Source of the DNA: Tubulanus polymorphus
Lineage: Eukaryota; Nemertea; Palaeonemertea; Tubulaniformes; Tubulanidae
Assembly: GCF_964204645.1 (NCBI RefSeq)
Contig: NC_134027.1
Coordinates: forward strand, 21,566,485-21,626,484
Direction: 5' to 3'
Length of the DNA: 60,000 nt
Shown: positions 1-11,550 of the stretch, in pieces
How the letters are laid out: each line of letters begins with the position of its first letter
Position numbering within the stretch: position 1 is the stretch's first letter
Made by a program: the position numbers and the translations under genes
The notes under the pieces: model-generated
Database searches by the model: none
Told to the model about the DNA's origin: nothing
What the model saw: only the letters and a program-made list of their open reading frames with translations

Positions 1-43
1 CCCATGACATTTTAGAAAAATGGTGTTGATTTGATGATTGTAG

Positions 44-3000
44 ATTGTGGGATCACGAGACCCAGTCGGAGATAGTAATATTGATATGAATGCACTCGAG
101 TTTGACATGACCGTGTTCCGAAATTTAGAGCATTTAGAGGTTGGTTCAAATCTTTTTAGCCCACTTGGGACTTTAGTCCCAGCGGGCTATTGCGTTCACT
201 TTTCGTCCATCCGTCCGTCTGTAAAGGGAATCCAGTTATTTTGGGAAGTTTTTAAGACGCTTCAATGTAATGTCTTGACATTTGGGTTACACATGTATCT
301 ACCCTAGAAACATCTTCAGCCCAAAAACTGGCCCTGTCAGAATCAAGATGGCCGACCGGCAGCCATTGTTGTTCACCAAAATCAGCACTTTTTACACATT
401 TTTGAACTTTTTGAGGGAAATTTTGAAGACGCTTCGATTAATTACCTTGATCTTGTGGCACCAATCAGATTGCTCGTTGTATAATCGCTGGGGTAAATTT
501 CACGGAAGAACCATAAATGGGAAAACCCGGGCTAAAATGAAACAGAATATCTGATTGGCTAATAATGACATCATCTAAGCTGCGCGCGTAACTGCGCACT
601 CAGTCTAGTGTGGCAGGGTTTCATACCGTGGCAATCTCAATGCCATCAGGTTTGAATCCCTGCCGGGGGAGGATGACTTATACCAGTCAATTTGGGAAAC
701 TGTTAGTCAAGTCAGTGAAAATTTTTCTTTTTGGAAAGACTGATATTCAACTGAACAAATTTCATTGCTTAACTGAGTCAGTGAATTGCATCATTGCTAG
801 GCTACCCATTAGATGAAACTTTACCATATAGATTGAGACACTGTCTAAGGGATATAAATGAATTGTATTTGTTGGCTGATTCAGGCCATAAAATTTCAAA
901 TTGATGAAGAAAATAAAAGATGCTTTAGCATGCTGTGAAAACCTGGTAGTTGATTTCAGCACCCAACGTAAGGTTTTTTTTAGGTTGTAGATCCTGAAAA
1001 AATTTTAGGGCCTGAAAAGAACTAAAAGTTGTTTCTAGGACCTAAAAAGTTACACAGTTGTGTTTCTTTAATCAATTTGAGTTATGTGGCTCGTATCAGC
1101 CCCCATTCTAGATTCTACCTTTAAGATGGCGGCACGTAAAAATTAAAATAACGTGTGTGTGCTTTATTTTTCAGAGGGACGTTGAAATGTTTTGTTTTCT
1201 AATTTTAGATTGTAAATTGTAATGCAGCCATGATAAATGGAGTTGAAGTCTTAAAGAGAACTGTTAAAACTCTATCAGTTCGTCATACGATCAACTCACT
1301 AAAGGTGAGGTACATCATTTTCGATGATTAGTGTCTTTCAGTATCGATACACGGTTCATTACGGGCACCCCCAGTTAATTGAAGAAATCTCAAAAAGGCC
1401 TTGAATAGCAGTGAGTGTTCAAGAAAGGCATTGAAAATTGAGGCAAGGGGAAAAATAAGGGTCGGTGGCTGGTTAATTGACTGGAGGAAGTTCTTCGAAC
1501 ACTAGGCCAAACAGAAGTAGCCTCTGTTTAAATAGTCTCCTTTCTAAGTCTGTATACTCAAACAATTGCAATACGAGTTATAGGCCTAATGTTCGTTACC
1601 GGAAGTAGGTATCAGTTTTCGCGTCAACCAACTACATTTCAATGAAAATCCGTTGGTTCAAGTTTCCAGTAAGCATTTTCTCTAAAACTATACACGCTCT
1701 CACCTTTTCCAAGATTTCCCAATTTTTTGAGAAAATGCTTACTGGAAACTTGAACCGACGGATTTTCATTGAAATGTAGTCGGCTGACGCGAAAACTGAT
1801 ACCTACTTCCGGTAACGAACGTTAGGCCTATTACCCGTAATAGGTCCGCTTATAGAAGTTCTTTTTTTCCATGAGTGTATATGGGTTTCTATCTGTATCG
1901 ATTAAGTCTTTTGATTCGTGTGGAAATTGCTTTATTTGGCTGAAAAAGATGGGTTCAAAGTAGCGTTGAATATCCACCAATTTGGATCTGCGATGCCATG
2001 AATTCTGATGCAGTTTTCGTCATATATTTTACATTTTTGATCATGTATATAGATATATCGTTGTAGGATATACTAATGAGGGATGTAGCGGATATGCCAA
2101 TTGATGGACACGGATATTTGATTCCGTTTTGGTTGTGCTTGAGATTCGCTGATTTTAGTCATAATGAAATATCGTCGTTGGAAGAAAGCGTGGTACGTAA
2201 TTTACAAGTCAAAACTCTGCAGTATTTTTTCTTTCATCCAAATTTATAATTCCATCATTAGATTTCCATCCTCCCCGGCAGGGATTCGAACCTGATCACT
2301 GGCATCGAGATTGCCACGGTACGAAACCCTGCCACACTAGACCAACTGAGCAGCTACTCGCGAAGCTTAGATGATGTCATTATTAGCCAATCCGGACCCG
2401 GTCAAGTGTGGCAGAGTTTTGTGTCTTGGCTGGGTGTAGTGATGCCATCGGGTTCAAATCCCTGCCGAGGCAAGATGTGTAGATTTCCTGTTGGATGAAG
2501 TTCTTGGTGTTACTTAGTTTGGTAACTAACCAAAATTTCATCTTGTTTAACATTCTAATAAATTCTCTGAATATTCTGTCTGAAAGAAATGTTAGAAAAA
2601 ACAAGGAGTTTGATCTTTAGGTTGTGGGTTATTCTTCTATCCAGGGAATTCCTCCGAATTCGAGGAACTGGTTTTTCATTGTTGTTCATTCTGTTTATAT
2701 TTTCAGAAATTGATCAGAAAAGTTGAACATTTAAACTTGAGTCACAATAAACTTTTGAGGATTGAACATTTATCGGAACTGAGTGAACTGATGAATTTAG
2801 ACTTGTCTCATAACGCGCTACACGATTTAAACGCTCTTCATACGAAACTGGGAAACTTGAAAAAATTGAATCTTTCCGGAAACAACATTACTTCATTACA
2901 AGGTACATGTACAGATTTGTTTGCTTTTACTTGCGCACGATGGTCACCCTCGATAGAACTAATCGGTCCCTGGTTAAACCTTAAGATTGCTTACCGGGTA

Positions 3001-6000
3001 ATTTGTACCAGAATGCTTAGACCGTATATATAGATTGAGTCCTGTTCTGGAGGAGGGCTATTACATTTAGTTCATTCGTCCATCATTTGTCCATCCGTAG
3101 CTAGATGGAGTCAAGCGCTTTTTTGGAGATGTTTCCAACCGGCTTTGATGTGTCGTCTTGATGCATCTACCCTAGACACATCTGCTGCCCAAAAATTAGC
3201 CCGATCAGATTTACAATGCCATTGTCAAAGTTCAACGCAAAATCTTATCGGTTATTTGTATCAGCATGCCACATTGGGCTCTCAACAAGTATTGGTATGT
3301 GTTTATACAGAAGGACGTTATGAGGTCTTGTGGCATTAGATGCTATTGGGTTATCAACAAATCCTTTTTTGATGAACCACCTTCTCCACTATCCATTGGA
3401 CAAATGAACCAGAGTACAGAGAAAATATAATGTGCTCTCTATGAATTCAATTTCTCTATAAAGCCTAAATGAACATATTTGTTATCTTATTTTTCAGGAT
3501 TGTCAAAACTTTATTCTCTTGAAATACTCGATTTAAGCAGTAATGATATTTCCAAGGTAAACTTCATTTTAGAAAAAAACATGGCCGTAGAAAATCATTT
3601 AGTGGTTGGGTTACTGGGTATTTTTTTTATTTAAGGTGATGGAAGTCAGTCATATCAGTCGATTACCCTGTCTTGAGAAACTATTACTAATGGGTAACCC
3701 AGTAACTATAGTTTTAGACTATAGGACTAAAGTGTTTGAACTGTTTGGTGATCGCTGTAGTGAGGTATGTGTTATGTACTGTTTACCTGTTAACCTGTTC
3801 TGCAGTTGTTAGTTATCAACAATTGAAATAAATGCCGGGGCTTGGTTTCTCGAAGAGGCTTAGCCTTTTAATGGTAAATTGATTTGGTAGTTAGTCCGTT
3901 TCTTGAAACTAGCCCCTTAAATCAGATTTAGACCCAATTTGAGAGAGCTTTGTCTGGAGATTGCAGACCAGCGAGCTCGCTGTATGTAGATACTTGCCCT
4001 TATATGTACTGTTTACCTGTTAACCTGTTCTGCAGTTGTTAGTTATCAACAATTGAAATAAATGCCAGGGCTCGGTTTCTCAAAGAGGCTTAGCCTTTTA
4101 ATGGTAAATTGATTTGGTAGTTAGTCCGTTTCTTGAAACTAGCCCCTTAAATCAGATTTAGACCCAATTTGAGAGAGCTTTGTCTGGAGATTGCAGACCC
4201 CTATTTTGGCAGCGAGCTCGCTGTATGTAGATACTTGCCCTTATTTGTCCTTTTCATTTATTAGTGCTCCCATCAAAGTCTGTCCCTGAACCCAACCCTG
4301 TCAGATAAGTCTTGGTAGATATTCTTTTCAGTATGGTACGTATATTTCTTGTTGCAGTTGTGTTTAGATAATTTACGCCCGAGTCAGAAAGAATTGGACA
4401 CTGTGGCGATATTACAAGCTATTCATAAAGCTCGACAAGGACGAGAAAAGTCGAAAAAACCAAAAAAGGTTCGGTTAATCAGACAAGAACTTCATTTGTA
4501 GAAATTCTGCAAAGCCCAACAATCAATACATGTTTAATATAATTTTAGGGCACTCTACTGTTACACCAGAAATAGGCCTACATTTATACAGTTGACTACA
4601 CTTATATTGTTACTGCATATATGGTAGAAACATTTATATCGTATATTTCATTTGGCCTGATGAAACTCTTCAGTTTAGTAGCTCTCAGGGAATGAGCACA
4701 ATTCGTAGGTAAAACAAATCGATCTGAAGTAATTGTTCCTGCCTACCACTGTCTGTGTGTGTGTTGAAAATTGCAGTTTAGCGGAATTTAATCAAAATGA
4801 TAGACAAGGCTTCAGTCTTGCTGTAGTGCCCTAGGGCACTTTTTAAAAGAGTAGTAATGATATGTTTTCATCAATATCATGAATCCTGGACCTCAAGAGC
4901 ACAGCACCTTTGGTCTTCTAGTATTTATATGCTTATACTGTACTACACTTACGAATATCATATTGATATTGCAAGTCCTCGTCAATACCATATAAGGGTA
5001 GTTGACTGTATGAGCTTGATAGATTTTTTTAAACCCACTAGAGAAGGCCTGAAATATCGTAAAGGTTCTTAATTTCATTCTATTTCTGTATATATTTTAT
5101 CTTATTTTCCGTTGCACCTATTTTGGTTGAATTTCTATTTTGTTTTTTCAGCAAGCTCATTCAGTTTCGATAGCAGATTTAGAGGAAGGAATATTGGATG
5201 ATCAAACAGGTAATCATAATGTACGTAATGTGACCTTCATTGGTTTTGTAAACTTATTCAATACAAGTCCACTATTGCTAAGATGTTTTCCAAGGATTGA
5301 TTAACAATAAATACAATATGTTTCATTATCCTGTAATTTAAAATTCAAATATTCTATTTTCTAAAACTGATCAGTCCCCCACCTGACTCCAGTGGGTGTG
5401 ATTTAGTTTGTTATGGAGCTACAACTGGCCGCTCAGCTTTTACGGCAAATAAACTTAAGATATAAAAAAAAACAATATAAACTGACCCTTACCTGATGAC
5501 ATGATCTTTGTCTCTCACCTTCCTTTAAAAAACATTTAGCTGTTCAAACTTTCGTGATTACGAGTTAGGAAAGCTTGATAACCGTGCCAACAAATTAGAA
5601 AATTTCATCATTCAACTTATTCATATCTACAGTGAGAACTAGAGAGTCGGATGAAACAGCGACCGAGGGAGCAACGAGGGAAGCTGAATATTTTCGATTA
5701 CAAGTCGAAACTATTCGCGCACAAGGTGGCGAAGGTTGGCTGAGTCTACTTAATGATATACAGATTTCAGATCAGGTAAAAAAGTTCTATTTTATACAAT
5801 TGTTTTTGACTAAACCGCTAAGGCTATTGTCTGGATTCATTATTTTACTACGTGCCCTCTGTCTCCTAGGTCGTAATGGGCCTTTACTTTTTAGCCCACT
5901 TGGGACTTTAGTCCCAGCGGGCTATTGCGTTCACTTTTCGTCCGTCGTCCGTCCGTCCGTCGACGGAATCCAGTTATTTTGGGAAGTTTTGAAGACGCTT

Positions 6001-9000
6001 CAAGGTAATGTCTTGATATTTGGTTTATACATGTATCTACCCTAGACACATCTTCAGCCCAAAAACTGGCCCTGTCAGATTCAAGATGGCCGACTGGCAG
6101 CCATTGTTGTTCGCCAAAAAAAGCACTTTTTACACATTTTCGAAGTTTACGAGGGAAATTTTGAAGACGCTTTGATCATTTACCTTGATCTTTCGATTAT
6201 ATTTGAATCTACCAAGGGCCCATCAGCATAAGAAAAATTGGGTCCATCTGACTCGAGATGGCCGTCCTATGACCTTTTAAGTGCCCAAAAATGTCAAATT
6301 TGGCCAGAATTCTAGGTCCTGTAGCTTCCTACTGGTTTGCCATTTCTCATTGCAATTTGTGATGGGTATTCTTTGTAAAGGGATGTTTTATACCTGAGAC
6401 AGGTATTTTTGATCTGCCAATTATGATGCAATTGGCGGCCATCTTGGTGTCATTAGTACTTATTTGTAGGTGGGAAAAAGTTTTTCGACATTATATTGAT
6501 ACCTAAGCATATTTTGCTACAACAATGAATTAGAAAGTTGTAGCGTATAACGTGTTCTATGATTGGGGTGAGTTTCAAGTTCATTGTTTTTTGTATATGG
6601 CCACCAGGGGGCGTTGAATAATACAATATCTTAGTATTTCTATATTATATTCGTACCAATACATATTTTGTTACCGCAATCAATTGCAAAGTTGTAGCTC
6701 ATGACATCTTCCATGATTATGGTGAGTTTTAAGGACATTAGTTAATGTATATGGTCACCAGGGGGCGTTGAATAGTAGAATAACCTGGTATTTCCTTATT
6801 ATATTGGTACCTAGGCATATTTTGTTACCATCATCAATTGCAAAGTTGTAGTTCATGACATGTTCTATGAATATGGTTAGTTACAAGGTTATTGGGTTTT
6901 GAATATGGTCACCAGGGGGCGTTGAATAGTAGAATAACTTAGTATTTCCATATTAAATTGTCAACGAGGCATTGTTTGTTATCACAATCAATTACAAAAT
7001 CGTAGCTGCTGACATGTTTTATGATTGTATTGAGTTTCAAGGTCATTGGTTTTTGTATATGGTCACCAGAGGGTGTTGAATATTGAAATTCTTAGATTGT
7101 TGAGCATTTGAAACCACTTCCCAAGTGGGCATGGTGTCCCTGGACCCCTAGTTTGTTTCTTTCTTTGATAGGTGTTCGATGTCGGTTCAGTTAATTCAAA
7201 TAGAGTGTCTACATCAAGTGAACAGTCATCTGTCAGGTAGTGGAGTAGAAATTTGATAATCATTTGCTTCAAATACGACCTTACTTCAGTAGAAAAAGAT
7301 TTCTGTTTTGAAAATGGCTCATTGAATTGAGTGGAAACATCACTACTCTCTTCGCGTTTCTTCAATCATAATTGTGGATCATAATTTTTCTTCAAAAGAA
7401 AAGACATCTGTTGCCCTCATTCACGCCAGATTTCGACATTCTGGACCCACTTCTACATTAGATGAGTTTATTTTTTGCCCAATTAAAATTCTATGGGTTT
7501 CCTTTGGATCCAGTTTGACATCAAGAAGCAATTCCCGAGTTTAAAAAGTGAATATCTCATCAGAAAGTAACTCTAGAGTCATATCTGAATCCATAACTGT
7601 TCAGCAGTATCTCTGCATCAGCCTTTTACGATGAGCAGATTTTCTAAGCAGATCTTATGAAGATCAGCGTTGAATATTGTTCGCTAGAAAATGAGCGATC
7701 GCATTCTCCCTTGGTGAAATTGGTTACAAGAAGCTTTGAGTACATATAAATTCTCATGCAACCTCGAAAGCAACTGAAACCTTTTTTGTTGCGCTTTGTT
7801 TTCTAGATCTGAAGAGATCGTGCAGTCGGCCACTTGTTCGAGTATCATTCCACCGCAGTTGCCCGGAGTCGAGGATAGCGAATTCGTTACGCACGTGAAA
7901 CTGCTTATCTCTAGTTTAAACATACAGACTCATATACCGGGAATAACCGGTTCTCCGTGCGACGAAAACGAACACATATTCTCCGTGCTTTGGTGTCGGT
8001 GTTACCCGTATCGATCGGAGCAGACGTCGTTTTTCGCTAGCGTCGTTTTAACCAACGAAATGTTGCACATATTCAAACTGAAATGTTCGACGTCGCGCAA
8101 AACCGATCTGTCGCACGTCTACAGCATTCCGATCAACAACTTACAAGAGGTCATCGTCGGTTACTGCGGAATGTACGCGCGCGTCGAAGAAGCGTTTATC
8201 GGGTCGCCGGGCACGTTTACGTTTCGACCGGCGGACGCGTTTCAAATCGAACGGTTCGTCGCTCGATTGCGCGATCTGTGTAAAATCAACGATCAAGACG
8301 TGCTTCTGGTCGTACAGTATGCCGACGTAGCCGAGCAGCGGCTACAAATGGAAATCCAACGCCACGAACCGCGCGAAAATCTCGAAATCGTGCACTACAC
8401 GTACGTCGAAACGCAGCAGCAGCTGACGGATAACCGCGTGTGCTCGGCGGTCGCGCTGACGCGACGCAATCTCTACCTGATTCACGAGAATATCCTTCAT
8501 TTTCCGATTCCGACGTTCGAAATCAACGCGACGCCGACCGACAAATATCAATACGAAATCGTACAAATTCATCCGCTAGTGAATACGGTGAAGGACGTGC
8601 AGTTTATGACCAAGAGCGACGAATGTTCGGGAAAGCTTGAAGTGTTGTTGTACGGTTTAGAATTGACGTTTGAATCGGTTCCTCTTCCGTACAAAACCGA
8701 ATTACCGGTTGGATCGGCCATCGAAGTCGTAGAGGATTGGTCACCGGTGTTTAAATGTTTTTTCCTATCTGCAGAGAAAAGAGATTTATTCCTCTGTCAA
8801 CTGATGCAACAAAGGCGTAAATTATTACTGCCTATAGATCGCGCTGAAGGAAATGGTCACAATGCAAATTTTGATGCTGTAAGTTTAGAAGGCGCAACAG
8901 GATTTGGATCGAATATGTCGGAGACAACACTCGATGAGGAATACTGGGAAACTGCTGAGGAGGACGATATGATAGATACCCCTGGGCGGTTAACTCCAGA

Positions 9001-11038
9001 TCCATCAAATTCAACAAAGGAAAAGAACCTCGGACTTGGAAATTCGGTTTTAAAGCTTAGTGTACAGAGTGAAGAAAATGACTTTTCAATCACTGATGAA
9101 TTGGTTTCAGACCAACAAGTGACAGAGCCAGATCAACTTGCAGAGGTAGACGTAGTCTCACAAGAGCAATTGGACAAGGAAACACCCTCAGGTCAACAAT
9201 CAGATATGTATAAACCCTCAGACCAACAAAGTGACATGGACAAACACTCACAACAGCTAATATACATGACCAAACCCTCAGAACAGCAAACATCAATGGA
9301 AACATTCTCAGAACACCAGCAAAATGACATGAATACTTTGCCAGAAGAGCAAGCTGATATGATCACACCCACAGAAAAAGAACCTGATATGGATAAATCC
9401 TCAGAACAGCAAACGTATATGGGGACATCCTCAGAACACCAGAAAATTGACATAAATACATGCTCAGAAGAGCAAACTGATATGGTTACACTCTCAGAAA
9501 AAAAACCTGATGTGGAAAAACCCTCGGAACAGCAAACTGACATTGATAAACCCTCACAACAGGAAACTGATATGGTGAAACCTTCAGAACAGACAACTTA
9601 CAGAGAGAAACCCTCGGAACAGCACACTGACATGGATAAACCTTCAGAACAGTTCGAAAGTGAGGTTGAAGATTCTAAACAAGCGCTCTCTACTGCGAAA
9701 ACAGATGATAGCCTTCAGGATGGATTGAAATGTTCACCAGCACCGAGTTCATCTTGTTGCACAACATCCGCTTTACCATACGTTTATGAAAACTCGGAGT
9801 TCGTGGAACAAATTGAGACTCAAATACGCAACACAGAAAATGTGATGGAATTATCATCAGCCATGAAATCATTGTCCCAGAAGTCTGGTGATGAAATCAT
9901 TAACTATTTCCATAATAACCTCGTGCAATGCGGTCTCGAAAATGAAGAATTGAGGCACATTTTATGGAGTCCAGTTATTCCTTACGCGAGCCCGGATGTC
10001 ACCGTTGTAACGTGTATATTTCTGAGCAGTAAAGCGATATATATAGTGTCGGATGAAGAAACCGTGATAAACCGAACGCAACCGACGACCTGGCAAAAAC
10101 ATGTCCGAACTCAATCCGATTCTACGGTCGGCGCGCACAGAGATCCTATCCCTGTTATGAAAACGCCGTTACAAGAATCGTTGCGCTGTATCGCCGTATT
10201 ACCGCTGAAAAATCTTAAACAAGTCGACATCGGATTATTCGACCAGTGTTTCCGGTTAGCCGGTATAGACGGCGACAGCGTCTACACGTGTATGGCGCGC
10301 AGTATGAGTTTGACCGACGCGTTCGTTCATCAGTTGATGTCGGTGTTGATGAAGTGCCCGGCGAATTCGTCATCGGACTATTCGAGCAGCGATTCGGAGC
10401 AGGACATCTACGCGCGGTATTCGCGCAGCGAGCCGATCGCGTCGCAAATAAGCCAACGATGCAAGGTGAAATTCGTCTACGCCAGCGAGGAGTCGATCGC
10501 CGAGCTGTGCTTCCTCATTCACAGATACCTGAAAATAAAGATCGAAAATCCGACTGCGTTCACGATTCTCAGTTATTTGCTCGTTTTCCGACTCGAACCG
10601 TCGTCGGAATCGCCGCGAAATCGCGGTCGGCGCGACCAAGCGCGCTCGATTATATTGACCGATCGATATCTCTGTATCGTCAAAGAGGACTACGCGAACT
10701 ATCCGCTGTTGGATTTCGTACGCAGTCCGCCGGACAACGTCCAGTACGAGGTCTGCGACGTTCGTCGACTCGAGTATCTGCGTCGCGTCGTCGTCAGCGA
10801 CTTCACATCGAACGACGTGACGTTCGAGTTCTCCGACCACGACGAGGACATCGTCGTTGATCCGAGTAAGGATTACTTTCGCAAAGACGAAGACGGCGGC
10901 CGAGAGTCGCCGAAATCTGTTTCGTGGACGATTATCGTTCAGAACAGCCGCGACAAGGACAAGTTGTTGAAACTTATCGGTAAACAATGGAGCGATTGTC
11001 ACAACGGTTCTCAGTTATCGATACAAGTCAGTACATGA
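44..11038 (+). CDS. NISCH: Nischarin homologue, 3' part of gene (11 exons visible)
   Basis: Nischarin is a cytosolic/endosomal scaffold that binds integrin alpha5, PAK and Rab proteins; the family order is PX domain, leucine-rich repeats, coiled coil and a long C-terminal region. Exons I read with matching GT-AG sites and phases: 44-139, 1209-1304, 2067-2192, 2707-2902, 3498-3556, 3636-3764, 4358-4468, 5152-5209, 5633-5775, 7172-7236, 7807-11038. The LRR part (KVEHLNLSHNKLLRIEHL, HTKLGNLKKLNLSGNN, LYSLEILDLSSND), the DYRTKV cap after the LRRs and QKELDTVAILQAIHKAR follow vertebrate nischarin closely. The C-terminus keeps ENEELRHILWSPVIPY, LFDQCFRLAG and a final domain ending KLLKLIGKQWSDC. 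Every exon joins in frame. The PX domain and first exons are missing because the window starts inside the gene. Family identity comes from remembered human nischarin; the exon model is my inference. Confidence 0.93.
158..455 (+). mobile_element. HINE/pearl-like repeat, 5' fragment (copy 1)
   Basis: This copy begins with the hairpin-forming end AGCCCACTTGGGACTTTAGT followed by its complement and a short TCCG/TCCGTC microsatellite. It matches the full copy at 5893 through the CTACCCTAGAAACATCTTCAGCCC and AAGATGGCCGAC segments, then ends near 455 where a different repeat begins. It starts 18 bp after the donor of the exon ending at 139. Confidence 0.75.
456..580. repeat. Repeat unit shared with 27596-27790
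   Basis: The block from GCACCAATCAGATTGCTCG to the motif GGCTAATAATGACATCATCT recurs, partly inverted, at 27596-27790 and beside the SINE at 2371-2390. It lies directly beside the tRNA-like SINE head, so it may be the SINE body or a frequent partner element. Confidence 0.5.
591..676 (+). mobile_element. tRNA-derived SINE head
   Basis: The sequence CAGTCTAGTGTGGCAGGGTT to CCCTGCCGGGGAGGA has a Pol III B box, GGTTTGAATCC (649-659), and an A-box-like segment upstream. A better-preserved copy lies on the other strand at 2262-2362. It is a SINE rather than a tRNA gene: no clean cloverleaf or acceptor stem is visible and several diverged copies occur in the window. Confidence 0.65.
1580..1831. repeat. 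Large palindrome (foldback/MITE-like), 103-bp arms
   Basis: The arms at 1580-1682 and 1729-1831 are near-perfect inverted repeats (TAGGCCTAATGTTCGTTACC against its complement) separated by about 46 bp of unrelated sequence. A few mismatches are present, such as TCAACC/CGGCTG near the middle of the arms. It lies in a nischarin intron and has no coding capacity. Confidence 0.85.
2262..2362 (-). mobile_element. tRNA-derived SINE, reverse orientation
   Basis: Read on the minus strand this gives GCTCAGTTGGTCTAGTGTGG, then the canonical B box GGTTCGAATCC (2282-2292) and CCCTGCCGGGGAGGATGG. A and B boxes are spaced as in tRNA genes. It is the best-preserved copy of the family and lies in a nischarin intron. 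Confidence 0.75.
2395..2476 (+). mobile_element. Diverged tRNA-derived SINE copy
   Basis: This is a second SINE only about 30 bp from the previous one but in opposite orientation. Its B-box-like GGTTCAAATCC is at 2451-2461, followed by CCTGCCGAGGCAAGATG. The head is more diverged (GTGTGGCAGAGTTTTGTGTC). Confidence 0.6.
3045..3330 (+). mobile_element. Decayed HINE/pearl-like repeat copy
   Basis: Weak but colinear similarity to the 5' part of the element at 5893: TCGTCCATC...TGTCCATCCGT, then GCATCTACCCTAGACACATC, CCCAAAAATTAGCCC and ATCAGATTTACAATGCC. The hairpin end is lost. It is an old copy in a nischarin intron. Confidence 0.5.
3774..4243. repeat. Tandem 230-bp duplication
   Basis: The segment 3774-4003 is repeated at 4004-4243 at a spacing of 230 bp with few changes (CCGGGGCTTGG/CCAGGGCTCGG). 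The second copy has about 13 extra bases (CCCTATTTTGG region) near its end. The first copy starts just 10 bp after the donor of the exon ending at 3764, so intron sequence was duplicated without the exon. Confidence 0.85.
5893..7150 (+). mobile_element. Full-length HINE/pearl-like non-autonomous element
   Basis: This is a 1.26-kb copy starting with the hairpin end AGCCCACTTGGGACT...AGTCCCAGCGGGCT, followed by a TCCG/TCGTCCG microsatellite. A unique middle follows, then four tandem units of exactly 154 bp (CACCAG landmarks at 6602, 6756, 6910, 7064), and a 3' end CCAAGTGGGC...GGACCCCT. GCCCACTTGG near the start and CCAAGTGGGC near the end form subterminal inverted repeats. Hairpin, microsatellite and about 150-bp tandem core are the hallmarks of Helentron-associated HINE, DINE-1 and pearl elements. 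There is no coding capacity. Its 3' end is only about 20 bp from the nischarin exon at 7172. Confidence 0.7.
6448..7080 (+). repeat. 154-bp tandem repeats inside the element
   Basis: Four units run at an exact 154-bp period, each containing CACCAGGGGGCGTTGAATA, TTGGTACCTAGGCATATTTT, TCAATTGCAAAGTTGTAG and CATGTTCTATGATTATGGTG. The same units occur in the copies at 13424 and 17382. Confidence 0.9.
7807..11038 (+). CDS. NISCH: Nischarin terminal exon (3.2 kb)
   Basis: The exon starts after the acceptor ...TTTTCTAG at 7806; the preceding exon ends in AG, giving an in-frame Arg codon. It encodes about 1,077 residues and ends with TGA at 11036-11038. It holds two conserved blocks: about 7830-8830 (LWCRCYPYRSEQ onward) and about 9780-11035 (the nischarin C-terminal domain). 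Between them, 9180-9660 is a low-complexity linker of degenerate 12-residue repeats. The conserved blocks are rich in CpG codons (TCG, CGC, GAC) while the linker is AT-rich, so several long spurious frames occur on both strands in the GC-rich parts. Confidence 0.93.
9186..9660 (+). repeat. Degenerate 36-nt coding minisatellite in nischarin
   Basis: About twelve imperfect copies of a roughly 12-residue unit of the form KPSEQQTDMD are encoded here, with variants such as TFSEHQQNDMN and KSSEQQTYMG. The unit length is mostly 36 nt, with 3-nt insertions that keep frame. It encodes a hydrophilic Ser/Glu/Gln-rich linker between two conserved domains. It is probably disordered, and copy number is likely to vary between individuals. 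Confidence 0.8.
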
Positions 11039-11307
11039 CTGCGCTATTAAAACTCGGATGTCTTATTACGAGAATTATTCTGCCGTCATTCCTCGTTCTC
11101 CTGCGAGACTTGTTCAGGGTTCGGTATATTCGTTTGAAGTTCCTTAATTGTTAACTGATAAATCTCGATATAACCATTCGTTTACATTATATTCGTTTGT
11201 ATTGTATTTGTTTGCATTTTTGATTTCTGTGAAACCTTGTTGGAATGAAGCTTTAGCAATCAGGGTATCTGTTCTTTGGTTCATCATGTCCAAATTTTAA
11301 TAACGAT

Positions 11308-11550
11308 GATAGTGATAATTTATTTTCTTTTATAGCGCAACTCTAATGATAATTTACAATTTACAACAAATGAAAATGAAACGATATACATGAAAATAAA
11401 GGAAAAAAAAACTATTCGAGCAGCGATTCGGAGCAGGACATCTACGATAGTGATAATTTATTTTCTTTTATAGCGCAACTCTAATGATAATTTACAATTT
11501 ACAACAAATGAAAATGAAACGATATACTTGAAAATACAGGAAAAAAAAAA
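11308..11550. repeat. Tandem duplication with a copied exon fragment at the junction
   Basis: Two copies of a roughly 100-bp segment (11308-11410 and 11446-11550, starting GATAGTGATAATTTATTTTC) are separated by a 36-bp insert at 11411-11446. The insert is identical to nischarin coding sequence at 10377-10412 (ACTATTCGAGCAGCGATTCG onward), same orientation. This looks like template-switch filler DNA in the 3' UTR. Confidence 0.85.

Noticed and set aside
591-676. Functional tRNA gene
   Set aside because: Only box-like motifs and no foldable cloverleaf; several diverged copies indicate a SINE.
9186-9660. Regular repeats that could be mistaken for a CRISPR array
   Set aside because: Units are translated in frame and degenerate, have no spacers, and the genome is animal.
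10246-11002. Two frames of about 200 codons, one on each strand, overlapping the nischarin terminal exon
   Set aside because: They are shadows of CpG-rich coding sequence; Arg-rich, no domain, and the nischarin frame is clearly conserved.
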